The notes: generated by a model not told the origin, from the letters alone. DNA of 64,000 bases from Pogona vitticeps (GCF_051106095.1 NC_135785.1:219901045-219965044), one strand, 5' to 3'; positions 23,721 to 35,527 are shown, counted from the first letter of the stretch. Program-made: numbers and translations.

Positions 23721-24060
23721 CGTTTTACTAATTTTATTTATATCCTGTCACATCAAGAGAGTTTTCTATATATTCATAGAACAAATACATAAAATGTCAA
23801 AACAATCAACAAACACAACCAAAGATAAAAACAAGAAAGCATTAAAAGATACATCAAAGCAGAAGAATGGATAAAATAATCCGGTAGTAAGTACTATAAG
23901 CTTCAAAAGCAGCAGTCTGTAAAATAACAACCTTAGAAACCCTTGACAAATGAAACCAGTTTTATCTGGCATGTAATGCTTAGAAGAGGAGATCCATGGC
24001 TTCAGGTCTGTGGAGGGCATTCCAAAGATGGTGTAGTGCTACTACTAGGAAGACCCTGTC
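23721..24060 (-). mobile_element. probable L2-type LINE 3' remnant
   Basis: TTTTATTTATATCCTGTCAC at the left resembles the reversed L2 tail, and GGAGGGCATTCCAAAGATGG followed by ACTACTAGGAAGACCCTGTC at 24014-24060 resembles the reversed L2 3' region. The interior is A-rich and diverged. Assignment is by wording only. Confidence 0.45.
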
Positions 24061-24069
24061 TATTATCTG

Positions 24070-24689
24070 GTTACTATTCATCCAATATCAATTGGTGAAG
24101 AAATTTGCTACTCAAGATAAACGTAAGGTATGGGCCGCTTTGAATGGGAATGGGCAGTTTACTAGGAAAAAACGTATGCCAAGCTATTTAGGATGTTATG
24201 GGAAAATACCAACATTCTGTATTGTGTTCGGCAATGCACCAGTACAATTTATTTCACAAAAACCTGGTCCTGTTAATAATTTTACAGCAGAAGTTTGAAC
24301 CAAATGAATTTTCCAGAAGTCTTTGATAATAGTCACATTTTGCTATCCCTAAACAAGGATAATTATAGACTGGGCACCTATTGTCTTACTCAATCATTGT
24401 CCTCCTCTAGACCAGAATATGTGAAAAATCAGACTTTATCTTTCTCACCAAGGCTGGCATTGGCATCCTATTATTCAATTATTTTACTGATCTGCCAGTT
24501 TCAGACCAGAGTTCAGGCTATTTCATGTAGACTCAAGTTTCACAAAGTGAGGAAATCAAAAGCTAGGGCTTGTTTCTTGAAAGACATGTTCAGGGATCAG
24601 GAGAAAACTAGGTATGTAGCAACTAATTGGTATTAGATAACCCAAATCAGAAATTTGGCAATTCAGCTAAATAAAACACCGGGCTCAAA
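24070..24689. other. unassigned noncoding sequence
   Basis: Two ORFs of 100 and 113 codons overlap here (23996-24298 and 24295-24636) on the plus strand, but neither shows a domain I know. They may be chance or decayed L1 sequence upstream of the recognisable part. Confidence 0.35.
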
Positions 24690-25614
24690 TAGACCATTAA
24701 CAGAAGTGGAGAAATAATATATAGAGATAGGGAGTACAAGGAAAACAGGGTTAATTTCAGCAATTTATAAAAGTATTACAGATGAACAATTTGGGAGACA
24801 AATTTAAAAACTGACATATTAGAAAACACATGAAAAAGAATATGGACCTCTCAACCTTACAAATCAATTTCATCTCAAGCTAAAGAAACAGTGTTAAAAG
24901 TAGTGCACAGATGGCACTTTTAACCTGGACAAGTAAATAAAATAAATAAATATCAGACATGTGTTGGAGGAACTTTGGAACATATGTGGTTACCATGCGC
25001 AAGAGTGGACATTTTCTGGTCTGAGGTAATTAAATGCTTGGAAAGTATAACAAAATAAAAAATAATCTCAAATGAAACTTTGCTACTTTTTTCATTAGGG
25101 GAAAGAATGAAAACATTGTGAATAAAGAATTAATTGTGATTCTATTAGGAGGAGCCCATTATGAAATTGCCCGACATTGGAAGGACGCTCAGGACTTGTC
25201 CTTGCAAATATTTCAGAATAGAATATGGAGACTGGCTCCGATGGAAAAACTGATCTATCGCATTAAACTCTATAGAGGTGAAATAAAACATAAACAATAA
25301 AATAAATAAAATAAAAATTTATGAAAGTATGGAATCCCTTGTTGGCCTCTGGTGCAGGAGACCAATTGGAAAATGGGCTGAAATGCTGGTTAGTTTGAAT
25401 AACTGTAGGGTTAGAAGTAGAGCATATATAAATGTTTAAATATTATTAGCATACTATAAGTAAGAAAAGTATTGGACGTGTAACTGTATTTATAGGTAAT
25501 TATTACTTTTTTCTTTTTTGATATGTGACTAGAAGATTGTAACTTCTTCTTCTTCTTATTATTATTATTAATCATAATCATAATCATAATCATAATCATA
25601 ATCATAATCATAAT
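24690..25614 (+). mobile_element. L1-clade LINE, ORF2 C-terminus and 3' end
   Basis: Frames on the plus strand give LISAIYKSITDEQFG, then VLKVVHRWHF, then TCVGGTLEHMWLPCARVDIFWSEVI in pieces, then ARHWKDAQDLSLQI...RIWRLAPMEKLIYRI, and WNPLLASGAGDQLENGLKCW. These correspond to the L1 HRWH-TP, GTxxHMWWxC and C-terminal helices in the right order. Many stops and shifts show it is old. The end carries (TTC)n, (ATT)n and (AATCAT)n repeats at 25543-25614. Confidence 0.78.
25543..25614. repeat. compound microsatellite (TTC)n(ATT)n(AATCAT)n
   Basis: Five TTC units, five ATT units and about seven AATCAT hexamers in a row at the end of the L1 fragment. The hexamer array probably grew from the LINE tail. 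Confidence 0.9.
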
Positions 25615-25745
25615 TAAAAAGGAAGGATGGTGTGCAAAGGCACAGATTTTTCTTGCTTACTCCAGATACCCACATTTTGCCCTGGTTTTTCCAGCCCAAG
25701 TCCAAATGAGGAAGATAAAGTGCCACACCTCACCCAGGACTTGTA

Positions 25746-26179
25746 CAGTGGTGCCTAGCTTAACGAGCGCACCGTTTAATGATGAATCCGCATAGCGATC
25801 TAATTTTGTAGATCGCTAATGCGATCGCATTGCGATGTTTTAATGGGTAAAACATCACATTGCGATGATCAGTAAGCGTTTCGATTACTGATCTTCACAT
25901 TGCGATGTTTTTTAAACAGCTGATGAGCAGTTCCAAAATGGCTGCCGGGTGCCCAAAATGGCCACCACAAGTGTTTTCGCGCCCTGCCCTCGCTTACCAA
26001 GGGCGCAAAAATGGCAGCGCTATGGAGGAACTTCACTGAACGGTGAGTTTGGGCCCCATAGGAACGCATGAATCAAAGTTTAATGCGTTCCTATGGGTTT
26101 TTTCGATCAGTTTAGCGATGTTTTTGCATAGCGACGATTAATCCGGAACGGATTAACGTCGCCATGCGGGGCACCACTG
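25746..26179. mobile_element. TA-flanked palindromic MITE, copy 2
   Basis: A 434-bp sister of the MITE at 2829. It begins CAGTGGTGCCTAGCTTAACG, ends GCGGGGCACCACTG, and is flanked by TA at 25744-25745 and 26180-26181. GGAACGGATTA occurs near the right end as in copy 1. The core contains AAAATGGCTGCCGGG and AAAATGGCCACC, which resemble YY1 sites, and several GCGATCGC-type self-complementary words. It has no coding capacity. Confidence 0.88.
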
Positions 26180-26184
26180 TAGTT

Positions 26185-27135
26185 ACTTACATAATACAAC
26201 TGAGTTTAACTGTTTTGCTAGAGGAATCTTCCTGTGTGTTCATCAGTGCCCTTCACCATCCCATTGAGAACAACTGATCTAGAGGACCACACATTCTTCA
26301 TTTCTGATCTAGGCACTGCTTTTGGTATGCAATGGAGCACACAGTGGTCTCTGCCTCACTTTTACAGAGAGCATACCAACTTGCTGAGAACAGCAAGCAT
26401 GACCATTTTCTAAGCTCCTGGAATCACTTGGTGTCACCACAGGCTCACAACAGTCCCCATTGTGTGATGGGAGAGCACTCTAAAAAAGTCCTAGTTTGTA
26501 CTCTATGATGTATGGAGCAGTACATGTTGCAAGAGGTTAGCATATGGCCTTCTGACTCAACAACTCTGCTCTTTTTACTGCCGCTGCTGCCTTCAGGAGT
26601 CTGCTGTTTCTTTCTCAAGAGTGAAAATGCAGCTCTTGGCAAGCCCTTGTTATTTCAGCTAAGGCTCATCAACCATCCCTCTGTCACTAAATGCCTCATT
26701 ATGTGCAATTAATGGACTGACTGAGAGGAGCTACAAAGTCGCTCTCCCTATGAACTCACTTTGAGGCAGCTGGGTTACTTCTAGTGAGTTTTTTTAATGC
26801 TGTCAGGTTCATTACCAAGTGCAGCTGGATAATGGGGAGGGGAAGGAAGGAAAAACTGAAAGCAAATGAATGAGAGAAAACCCAGAAGTTATGCAAATGT
26901 AGCCTTCAAACAGTTTCAGGCAATATGATGCAAGGAGTAACTCTGCCTCCCACTGCTCCTGGGTCCTATTTGTGTTTCTTACAACAGCCACACACCCCAC
27001 CTTGGGACCCTCTTGCTGTGCTGGACGACAATGCCCACTTGACTGTATCATCCCAGGAGCTGTGACCTATCACCTCTAGGAGACAGTAGGCTGAAGAAAC
27101 AGAAAAATTGACAATCATCTGTCAGATCTACTTTG
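26185..27135. other. unassigned noncoding sequence
   Basis: No recognisable gene, repeat terminus or inverted repeat. Confidence 0.45.
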
Positions 27136-27219
27136 ATTTGGATTCCTGCACTAAGTAGGGAATTGGACTTGATGGCCTTATAGGCTCCTTCCAACTTCAT
27201 TATTATATGATTCTATGAA
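27136..27219 (+). mobile_element. CR1 3' terminus
   Basis: GGAATTGGACTTGATGGCCT, TATAGGCTCCTTCCAACTTC and ATTATATGATTCTATGA form the sauropsid CR1 3' UTR and its ATTCTATGA tail. The copy is reduced to about 85 bp by 5' truncation. Confidence 0.88.
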
Positions 27220-27335
27220 AGCTTTAAAAGGACAACATGTAATTCAACTAGTTTCAACCAATATTTGGTGAATACATACTAGCACACTAGTTTTACAGAT
27301 TTATTTGGACATGTGAAATAATTGCTCTGTGACTC

Positions 27336-27336
<1 letters not shown>

Positions 27337-27378
<42 letters not shown>

Positions 27379-27386
27379 ACACACAC
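27337..27386. repeat. (AC)n microsatellite
   Basis: About 25 AC units with a single T interruption near 27374. Confidence 0.95.
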
Positions 27387-27871
27387 GCGAGAAATAAAGA
27401 CCTAGGCTTCTGCTCTACCCGCCACTCTTCATGTCATTTGTCACTGAAGTGACAAACAGATCCTTCCAAAGGAAGTCTGATCTTTTGCTCTCAACTCATC
27501 TGTCTAGACATGTACAATATAAAGTCACTCAAAACAAATGCTTGCTACGAGAACAGAACAAAACAGAAAAGTCTTCCTGGATCCCTCCATCACTGAGACA
27601 TCCAGAATATCAAGCAATAATCTGACACACATTTACAAAGTACATTCAGTTTCTTTCTGACTTAGGAATCAAAACAGTCTGGAAAGCAGGCCAGTTCTTC
27701 ACAAGTGAGAGAAATGCACTCTCCATGTGCTCAGAAGCTCTTCCCTTTCCATTATAATAGAGGCTTGGGATTTAAAAACAAACGTCAAAAATGAGCTTGA
27801 GTGAGGCTCTGCTCCATTTAGGCTCTGAACCTGCTTGTGTTTCCACACTGCCTGGACAATTCCGGGGAATG

Positions 27872-27893
27872 TAGTCAGTCAGTCAGTCAGTCA

Positions 27894-27925
<32 letters not shown>

Positions 27926-27966
27926 ACCAACCAACCAACCAACCAACCAACCAACCAACCAACCAA
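27872..27966. repeat. three-step tetranucleotide array (AGTC)n(AGCC)n(AACC)n
   Basis: Roughly six AGTC units pass into about seven AGCC units and then about eleven AACC units, with no spacer. Neighbouring blocks differ by one base per unit (T to C, then G to A). Confidence 0.95.
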
Positions 27967-28109
27967 TATTCTAAGGTTCTGATTTTTTATTTTTATTTTT
28001 TTTAAAAAAACAGTACCATCAATATAAGTTCTGATAAAATTTATTTTATGCTCATTTTTGTTGCACAATTGACTAATGTTTATACTTAAGTCTAAAGCTA
28101 AACCTACTG

Positions 28110-29490
28110 AATAAATGAGTGAGTGTAATTATTTATTTTATTCATGTGCTGTCTTTCTTCTCTACCTAAGCTGGCTCCCAAACAATTAAAACTGTACAAT
28201 AATCCTAGTTAAAAAGACTTTAAGAAACTGCAATAATAAACAATTAAACATCTATCAATATTAAAAACACCATTAAAAGCAATTTCAAAACCATTTAAAA
28301 ACCTCTAAATTCAATGAATACAGCATTCCTAAAACCCTGACATATTGATTAAAAGCCTGCCTCAAAAAGAAAGCCTTTGCCTGATGATGGAGGCCTGGGA
28401 GGGTAGGTGGCACTGAGAGAAGGATCGCCCCAGAAGATTTCAAAAGCCAAGAAGACCTATATGGAGTAATAAGATCCTTCATATAACCTGGACCTAAGTC
28501 ATCTATGGCTATATAAATCATAACTAGCAGTTTGAAAAGGGACCAGAAACAGCTTGTCAGCTGGGGTAGTAAGGGAGTTATATGCGCCCTGCATCTAGTG
28601 CCAGCCAGCAGTCTGGCCACAGCATTTTTAACCAGCAGACGTTTCTGAGCACCCTTTAAAGGCAGCCTCATGTACAGTGCATCACATTAAATGAAACAAG
28701 ATATGACTAAGGCATGTGGCACCATGGCCAGATGGGACATCTTAAGGTACAAATGCAGCTGGTGCACTGATTTTAACTGTGCAAATGCACCTCTGGCCAC
28801 CTGTGCATCCAGGCTCAGGGTTGAATCCAGGAGAACACTCAAGATAATAACTTAATTTTTTGGAGGGGACTGTAGTCTCCTCTTGTAAAGTTTGAATCTC
28901 TAATCCCTAATGTACCTTTTGACTGACCAGAAGCATATCTGTCTTGTCTGGAATAAGTTTCAGTTTTGTTTGCCCTCATCCAGACCACTATTAACAACAG
29001 ACTCTGGTCTAGACCAGATCAACTTCCTTGGAATCAGATGACAGAGTTGGGTGTCATCAGCATACTGATGGCACTGTATCCCACAATTCCAGACAACCTA
29101 TCCCAGTCATTTAATATAGATGATGACTAGCATGGGGGGCATGACTGCATGCCCCCCATGTGGGGGGGACATCACAAACCAATGGACAGAGTGTTAAACA
29201 GGATTCTCCCAATACCACTTTCTGAGTGCAGCTATCCAGAAAGGATCAGAACCCCTGTAAAACTGTACTTCTAAACCCATCACAACAGAGGGCCAGAATC
29301 ATATTATGGATGATGGCATCAAAAGCCATGGAGAAGTCTAGGAACATACTCCCCCTCTCAAGTTCCCAGAATATGTCATCGACCAAGGCAACCAAAGCTG
29401 TCTGTCCATAACTAGGCCTAAAGTCAGACTGAAATAGATCTAGGTAATCAGCATAATCCAGGAGCCCTTAGAACTGAAATGCCATCACAT
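28110..29490 (-). mobile_element. L2-clade LINE, RT and ORF C-terminus
   Basis: The reverse strand encodes, from 29470 downward, DYLDLFQSDFRPSYGQTAL, then MFLDFSMAFDAIIHNMIL (RT FLDLSAAFD motif), then SDDTQL (catalytic box) near 29050, and from 28671 to 28285 an open 128-codon stretch with RLLVKNAVARLLAGTRCRAH, IAIDDLGPGYMKDLI and SSGAILLSVPP, the conserved L2 C-terminal text. 3' border near 28110. Several stops separate the parts. Confidence 0.85.
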
Positions 29491-29499
29491 GGCATTATT

Positions 29500-31530
29500 T
29501 TGTCTTACTTTTGGCATGTGTGATTACCCATATTGGTCCCTTGGGGCAGTTGCTGGGCATATCCACATGGCATCATTGGTTATGCACAGTGGTGTGTAGT
29601 GTAGGAGTGGGCTATAGTCCTTTTCCTTGCCTTCTCCTCAACTGCTAAGGAGAAGTGCAATTCAATTTGTAAATTATATTTTTAAAAAATTACTGTATTT
29701 TTCTCCTAGCTTAGTGCTATACAGCACTAGTTCAAATGGGTACCGTGTCTTGTCAGTTCAGTCCTATAATATTAAATAAAACACGAATGGAATTGAATGG
29801 TGGCAAAAAGGGTGGTGATAATGGAAGGAAAGGGTGAGGGGGAAGATGGGCTTACGTGATGTCTGGACACTTGAAATGTACCTGCCTTGGATAATTAAAC
29901 ATTTCCATGTGAATGGTGACAGTGACTTAAATTCCAGGGTGTGGTATAGAGAAGTTCACATCAACTTTGTGCCTCATCTCCTTAACTATAAACAATACAT
30001 TCACATCTGTTGCTGCAACCTGTACAACGCACAACATTTTAATTCCTGTTTGATTGTTCTTGGCTGAGAAGCATACATGAAACCACAGGAACATGTCAAA
30101 ATAAATCTGAGCCAAAGTTTTTATTTAGAACTCTTTAACCAAATATAAATTATTTTCCAGGAATGTTAATGGCGTTAAGAAAGACACTGATTACAGTGGA
30201 TTTGGAGCAGAGTGAAAATAAGAGAAAGGCAGGCACACTGTGAAATACGAAGGAGGAGGCTGATCAAGCCACACAATGCTGTACAGAAGAGTAGGATGCA
30301 TTTCTGCTGCATGACCTAGGTCGGAGATTTTTCCCTTTTTGGCCACATCTTTAAAAAGTTGGCTGTCATCTCTCATGTGTTGCTTTTCACTAAGGGATTG
30401 ACACTGCCAGACACAGAATGCTCTAACCCTGATCCGGGAAAGCTCTTAAGCATGTGCCTAGCTTTAACTACCAAATAGTAATACCACTGTGATTATTAAT
30501 TTGCTTGAAGTTGAGCATGTGCTGCAGTGCTTTCACAAGATGAAAGCAATGATATTCAGAGCCAGTGCAGTCCACAATTTCACAGTAATCAAATGTTGCC
30601 TTGCATGGAAAAAAATCAGAGGATTTTGACACTTCCAACAAGCCAGCAGCCTTTTTGCTAGTGAGCGGAAATAAATGGCATCATCTCTGCCTTTCATGCT
30701 GTATCCTGGGTTCATTTGGAGTGTACCTCCAGACAGAGCCTGGAAAGCCACTCTTTTCTGATTGCACCCCCCCTCCGAATCCCTCAGCAAACATGACCAC
30801 CTCCTCTTAAAATTTCATCTGTCCTCCTCCCACTCAGCGTAGCACCCTCCAACGAAGGCATTCTTTTCCTGTTCACTGTGGCATAAAATAAAGGGGAGGG
30901 GAGGGAGAGGAGAGAAGAGTAAGGGGGGGGGGAAGAAAGAAACCCCAAAACTTTCTCCACAGTAATCCAAAGAAAAACATGAGACAGAATTCTTCCCTTC
31001 AGTCCTGGCATCTTCATAATAGAATTCAAGCTAGAAGCGTCTCTGGGCCTTTGTTGTCTCTTAGTCAGATATGGGCGCTCTTAAGGTTGAGTTTTAATGT
31101 TTAAAATATTCTTTGAACTCTGAAGGTTTTTGGAGGGTGTGTATGCGGCTCCTGATAGAGATGCTCATTTGAAGAGGAAGAAGAAAGCCATCACCGTTCC
31201 CTCTTGGTTTGTGTCACTGTCTGATTCTGCTGCAGTGCAGTTTTATGAAGGAAATTATCAGGGGGAGGGGAGGGGAAATAGGGAGCCATCTCCTGACAGG
31301 GACTTGTCAGCTTTTTCCTTTTGAGTTGGGGGAAGAACAGCATTGAATGTCTTTTAAATGCCAGTCTGCAACCCCAAAATAATAATAATAATAAAGCAAC
31401 CCAAAAAAATCACCCTGCTGTTTTCTTCCAATGACTGGCTTTGAGTAAGCAGGCCACTTTAGAATAGAAGGAGCCGTGTGTCCTTCAAACTACAGAGGAA
31501 AACCAGAGATCTTTTGTCTTTCCATAATAG
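29500..31530. other. mostly single-copy-looking noncoding sequence
   Basis: No repeat family recognised across two kilobases, unusual for this window. A polypurine run lies at 30890-30945 (GGGGAGGGGAGGGAGAGGAG type) and an (ATA)n at 31379-31394. Low repeat content makes 30500-31340 a candidate for a conserved noncoding element, but there is no direct evidence. Confidence 0.4.
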
Positions 31531-31910
31531 GGGTGGAGAACCTTTTAGTTTTCCCCGAAGGCTTCAATGAACTCTACCCAGCTGCAAGGACCAGAGATCA
31601 CTACACACAAAAGACTAGCTAATGACACCCATAAACCACAGTGACGCTAATCACCCATCTACAGAAAAAGACAAAAGTCTATCTCACAGCCATAAATGCT
31701 GCACTCCCAAGCAAACTACACCAGAGCACAGAGTGCTGTCCTCTGAAGATGCCGGCCACAGAGACTGGCGAAACGTTAGGAAGAACAACCTTCAGAACAC
31801 GGCCAAAGAGCCTGAAAAACCCACAACAACCTTTTAGTCCTCTAGATCTTTTTAGCCTACAGCACCTTCCAGTTCCAGTCACTGTGGCCTAAGGAAGGGG
31901 ACTGTGGGAG
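31527..31910. mobile_element. hAT-like MITE fragment, split by another insertion
   Basis: AGGGGTGGAGAACCTTTTAG at the left continues after the insertion as TCCTCTAGATCTTTTTAGCC, CCTTCCAGTTCCAGTCACTG and GGGGACTGTGGGAG. The wording follows the common family with CTCCAGATGTTTTTGGACTA text also seen at 58440. Right terminus not resolved. Confidence 0.6.
31550..31827 (+). mobile_element. inserted repeat with 11-bp TSD, class uncertain (Penelope-like possible)
   Basis: The 278-bp insert is flanked by identical AACCTTTTAGT at 31539-31549 and 31828-31838, so both borders are exact. It ends TCTGAAGATGCCGGCCACAG, GACTGGCGAAACGTTAGGAA, ...GAAAAACCCACAACAACC, a 3' end that recurs widely in sauropsid genomes. 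I associate it loosely with Penelope-like or LINE 3' ends but am not sure. It carries no recognisable domain. Confidence 0.7.
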
Positions 31911-31914
31911 TTTA

Positions 31915-32464
31915 GCTCCACAATTCCTGCAAGGTTTAGCTATCATCCTTGCAAACAAAACCATGTTTGGATTGGAAGGCTGAGCACAAAACAAAGCAAC
32001 CCTACTTGCAAATTCAACAGGTATGAAAAGTTTCTGTTACGGCAGTCAGATATTCTTAAGAAATTCCTTATTCCAAACTACCTGTTATATGTTGGCTTGA
32101 GGCATAAACATCCACAGAATTAAGGGTGTGAAAAGGTAAATTGGGCACAGAAGATAGTTTCAGTGTCCTAACCCACAGATTCCCAGTCCCTATGCTCTTA
32201 AAATCAGTCCCAATTTTATCTATGAATAGGGCAGACATATGTTTAAAGACAAGCCTGCTGCTGACTGACCTACTCTACCTCCACAATATTCATATGACAT
32301 CTTTATTTTGGGGTTTCATTTTTCCAAAAGATGTGATCTGTGATTTTTTTAATGCTTCAGTCCTTTATACACATACATGGGAGCAACTCATTTTTGACAA
32401 GACTTACTTCTAAGTAGACATTGAAGTGGGACAATATTCATTAGCTTCTATTCCTTTCCTTCTT
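31915..32464. other. unassigned noncoding sequence
   Basis: No gene. Near 32375-32430 GGGAGCAACTC...GACTTACTTCTAAGTAGACA is a short copy of the family described at 20555. Confidence 0.4.
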
Positions 32465-32660
32465 TAGTTAGGGGCTGTCAAGTCTATTCCATCTTATGAT
32501 GACCCTAGTATCGTTTCCAAGGTACATGAGAAATTTAAGGAATGGCTTTACCTCTGCCACTTCCTGCTCAGTGAGTTTCCATGGCTGAGCAGGAATTTGA
32601 ACCCAGGTCTCCTAAGTCCTGATCAGATCCTCTATTTACTACACAATTCTGGCTTGCTTA
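32465..32660 (-). mobile_element. tRNA-derived SINE, GACTTGACRG-tail group
   Basis: Reverse strand: GCCAGAATTGTGTAGTAAAT head, B-box side GACCTGGGTTCAAATTCCTG, middle GAAGTGGCAGAGGTAAAGCC, tail GGGTCATCATAAGATGGAAT AGACTTGACAGCCCC. Tail wording agrees with the copies at 20800, 33199 and 48842. Confidence 0.8.
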
Positions 32661-32664
32661 GTTT

Positions 32665-33198
32665 CTCTTTATAAATGCACAGCCGTATTAGAAAGAATGT
32701 AGTCAAACTTAACTTTGTTGCAAATAGTTAACAAGCCTCACATGACTGATTTTGTTCTCATCCAAAAATGGAGTCTTTGCTACTGTGAATGACAAAACAG
32801 CATCAACAAAACTGTTGGTATTTTTATTAGGACTCCATGGCAACCCCAGTACAAGATTTGGTGGTTCCCAAGGAGCTAGATTATTTTCAGCATAAAAATT
32901 GCTTGAAAAAGTGAAGAGTGGTGGGCTTTTGTGTATCTTGAACTAAGCCGAAATTCATAAACTGTCTAGCTTTATCAGTTAAAGTTACTAAACTTAAATT
33001 CAAGCAAGGCTTCTGTAAAGGTTTCAAAAGTTTTGAAGGTTCTGGATCCTGAAATCCTAAGTGCTACATTTAGCAGTGTGTTAAGATCAGCACTTTGTTC
33101 TGTTCTCCACGTTTACTAGGGTATCTCACAAAAATTTCCTGTGCTGTGCCTGTGATCACATGATCAAGTTAGTTCTGGGTAAAGATACTGGGAATCTG
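32665..33198. other. unassigned noncoding sequence
   Basis: AT-rich DNA without recognised features. Confidence 0.45.
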
Positions 33199-33335
33199 CC
33201 TGGATAGTTCAGTGAATTAGGTATGTAGCTGTGGAGGTAAAGGTTGGGAGTTTGATTCCCCACGGTGCTTGCCAGGAGAACAACCCTGGCAAGGGTTGTC
33301 ATAAGTCAGGGTTGACCTGACACCACGTTCGTATT
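33199..33335 (+). mobile_element. tRNA-derived SINE, GACTTGACRG-tail group
   Basis: Head GGATAGTTCAGTGAATTAGG, B box GGGAGTTTGATTCCCC near 33250, and tail GGTTGTCATAAGTCAGGGTTGACCTGACACCA. The middle part is shorter than in the copy at 20800. It directly abuts the 3' end of the LINE at 33340. Confidence 0.8.
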
Positions 33336-33339
33336 GGAA

Positions 33340-35515
33340 TAGAATAGAATAGGTTAGAGTAGAATAACACTTTATTGTCATTGCATATGCAATAAAAACA
33401 CCAGAGTGCTATCCAGACACTGCATCGCTCATTCAGCTAAAACTCCATATAAATGCCTCACAAAATTCCAACATAATACAACGGCAACAAAATACATTCA
33501 CATGCAACCCTACAATAAGTCAGACTAGATCTTAACTGAGTTTAGCAAAGTCGTCATCCTTTGATAAAAACTGTTTTTAAATCTATTTGTCCTTGTTTTA
33601 AAAGATCTACCGTATTGTCTTCCTAATGGCACTAGTTCAAGCAAAGAGTGTCCCGGGTGGGAGGTGTCTTTTATAATATTTTGTGTTTTGAAGACAGCGG
33701 GACCTGTACAGTTCCTCCAAGGTGGGGAGGGGACACCCAACAATCTTCTGTGCTGTATTAATCACCCTCTGGACTGATTTTCTCTGGGCCACTGTACAAC
33801 CCGCATACCACATGCACATGAAGTATGACAATACACTTTCTATTGAGCATTAATAAAAAGACATGAACAGCCTCTGAGTGATGTTATCCCTCCTAAGCAT
33901 CCTTAGAAAATGCAATTTCTGTTGAGCCTTTTTCAATACCTCTGAGGTATTTACGCTCCAAGTCATGTTCTCCTCAATATGGACAAAAATGAAAAACCCT
34001 CACCCTTTCTACCCAGTCTCTACTGATGAGTAATGGTGGAATATCCACCCCCTTCTTCCTATAATCTATTACAAGCTCCTTAGTTTTTGAAGTATTTAGA
34101 AGCAAGTTATTCTCGCTACACCATTTTACCAATCATTCCACCTTGTCCCTATAAGCAGACTCATTCTCCTCTGAGATGAGCCCCACTACTGCGGTATCAT
34201 CTGAAAACTTAACAATGGGATTGCTGTTATAAGGAGAAATGCAATCATATGTATAGAAGGTATAGAGCAGGGGACTCATCACACAGCCTTGTGGTGAACC
34301 AGTACTAAGGCTGAGAACTGTAGATGTATATTGACCTACTCTAAGCCTCTGACTGTGTTCAGACAAAAAACTGTCTATCCATATACAAATGGAATATGGA
34401 AGTCCCAAGTCCCTTAGTTTAACCACCAGCCTCCGAGGGAGGATGGTATTAAATGCCAAGCTAAACTCCACAAAAAGCAGCAGTAAATAGTTCCACTGCT
34501 GCTCCACATGTGACAATGCAGTATGAAGGACTGTAGCTACAGCATCCTTCTTTGTTGATCTATTTGCTCTATACGCAAACTGGTGGGTATCAAAACTCTG
34601 GGAGAGAAATGATGTATTATGACTCTGAACCAGTTTTTCAAAACATTCCATCACGACTGAAGTAAGTGCAACCAGTTGGTAATCATTTGGACTGGAAATG
34701 TGAGATTCCTTGGGCACAGGAACAATAGTGGAGCACTTCAGACAAGATGGAACACTTGATTGTAGCAATGACTGGTTATGGATTCTAGTGAAGACTCCGT
34801 CCAATTGGTTCACACAGTCCTTCAACACTCATCCAGGGATGCCATCAGGTCCAGCAGCCTCCCTTGGATTGACAACTATCAACACATGTCTCACCTCATG
34901 CTCTTCCACTTTATGGATGAAATTGCTATGAGCAGGGGACTGTAAAACAGCCCTCGTTGATGATTCCACCTCAAACTGGGCAAAAAAGGATGTTCAGTTC
35001 CTCTGCCGATGCTGCATCACTCACAATAGCTCCAGTGTTGGTCTTATAGTTGGTAAGATGCTGGATTCCTTGCCACACTTGCCTGCCATTACTGCTGTCC
35101 AGATGGTGCTCAATCCTCTTTTCATAGTCTAACTTGGCCACTGATGTCTCTCCTCAGGTTTGCTCAGGCCATACTATAAAGGGCCCTGTCACCAGACCTG
35201 AAGGCAATGTTCCTTTCCTTTAACAGCTGCTGTACTTCCCTAGCCATCCAGGGCTTCTGGTTGGGGTAGACTAGGGACCGTTTGTTCACTGTGACATTAT
35301 CTATGCAGTTCCCAATATAACACACAACACTGTCCATGAACATCTCCAGGTTGTGATGTTCAAAAACCTTGCAATTAGTCTGATTAGCTAGCTGGATATC
35401 CCAGTTAGTAGGTCATTTGCCTGTAGAGCAAATAAGATCTAAGTAATATGGGAATGGATGTGTGGCACAGTGATTATGATGACGAAGCAGGCCCAAATGA
35501 GGTTGCTAGAATGAA
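33340..35515 (-). mobile_element. Rex1/L2-group LINE, RT partly open
   Basis: Reverse strand from 34828 to 34133 is open for 231 codons and contains SPNDYQLVALTSVVMECFEK, FAYRANRSTKKDAVATVLHT, FVEFSLAFNTI, GSPQGCVMSPLLY and FSDDTAVVG, RT motifs 2 to 5 in order. Two catalytic-region changes are visible: VEFS where the family has (I/L)D(Y/F)S, and FSDD (residues 208-211) for FADD. Upstream text to 35515 matches the linker after the endonuclease. The 3' end at 33370-33385 carries ACTTTATTGTCATTGCAT with a GAATA-type tail at 33337-33365. Rex1/Babar fits best; L2 proper is the alternative. Confidence 0.82.
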
Positions 35516-35527
35516 AGCTGGAGAGTG

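Noticed and set aside
27872-27966. CRISPR-like regular repeats
   Set aside because: Contiguous tetranucleotide array without spacers in a vertebrate genome.
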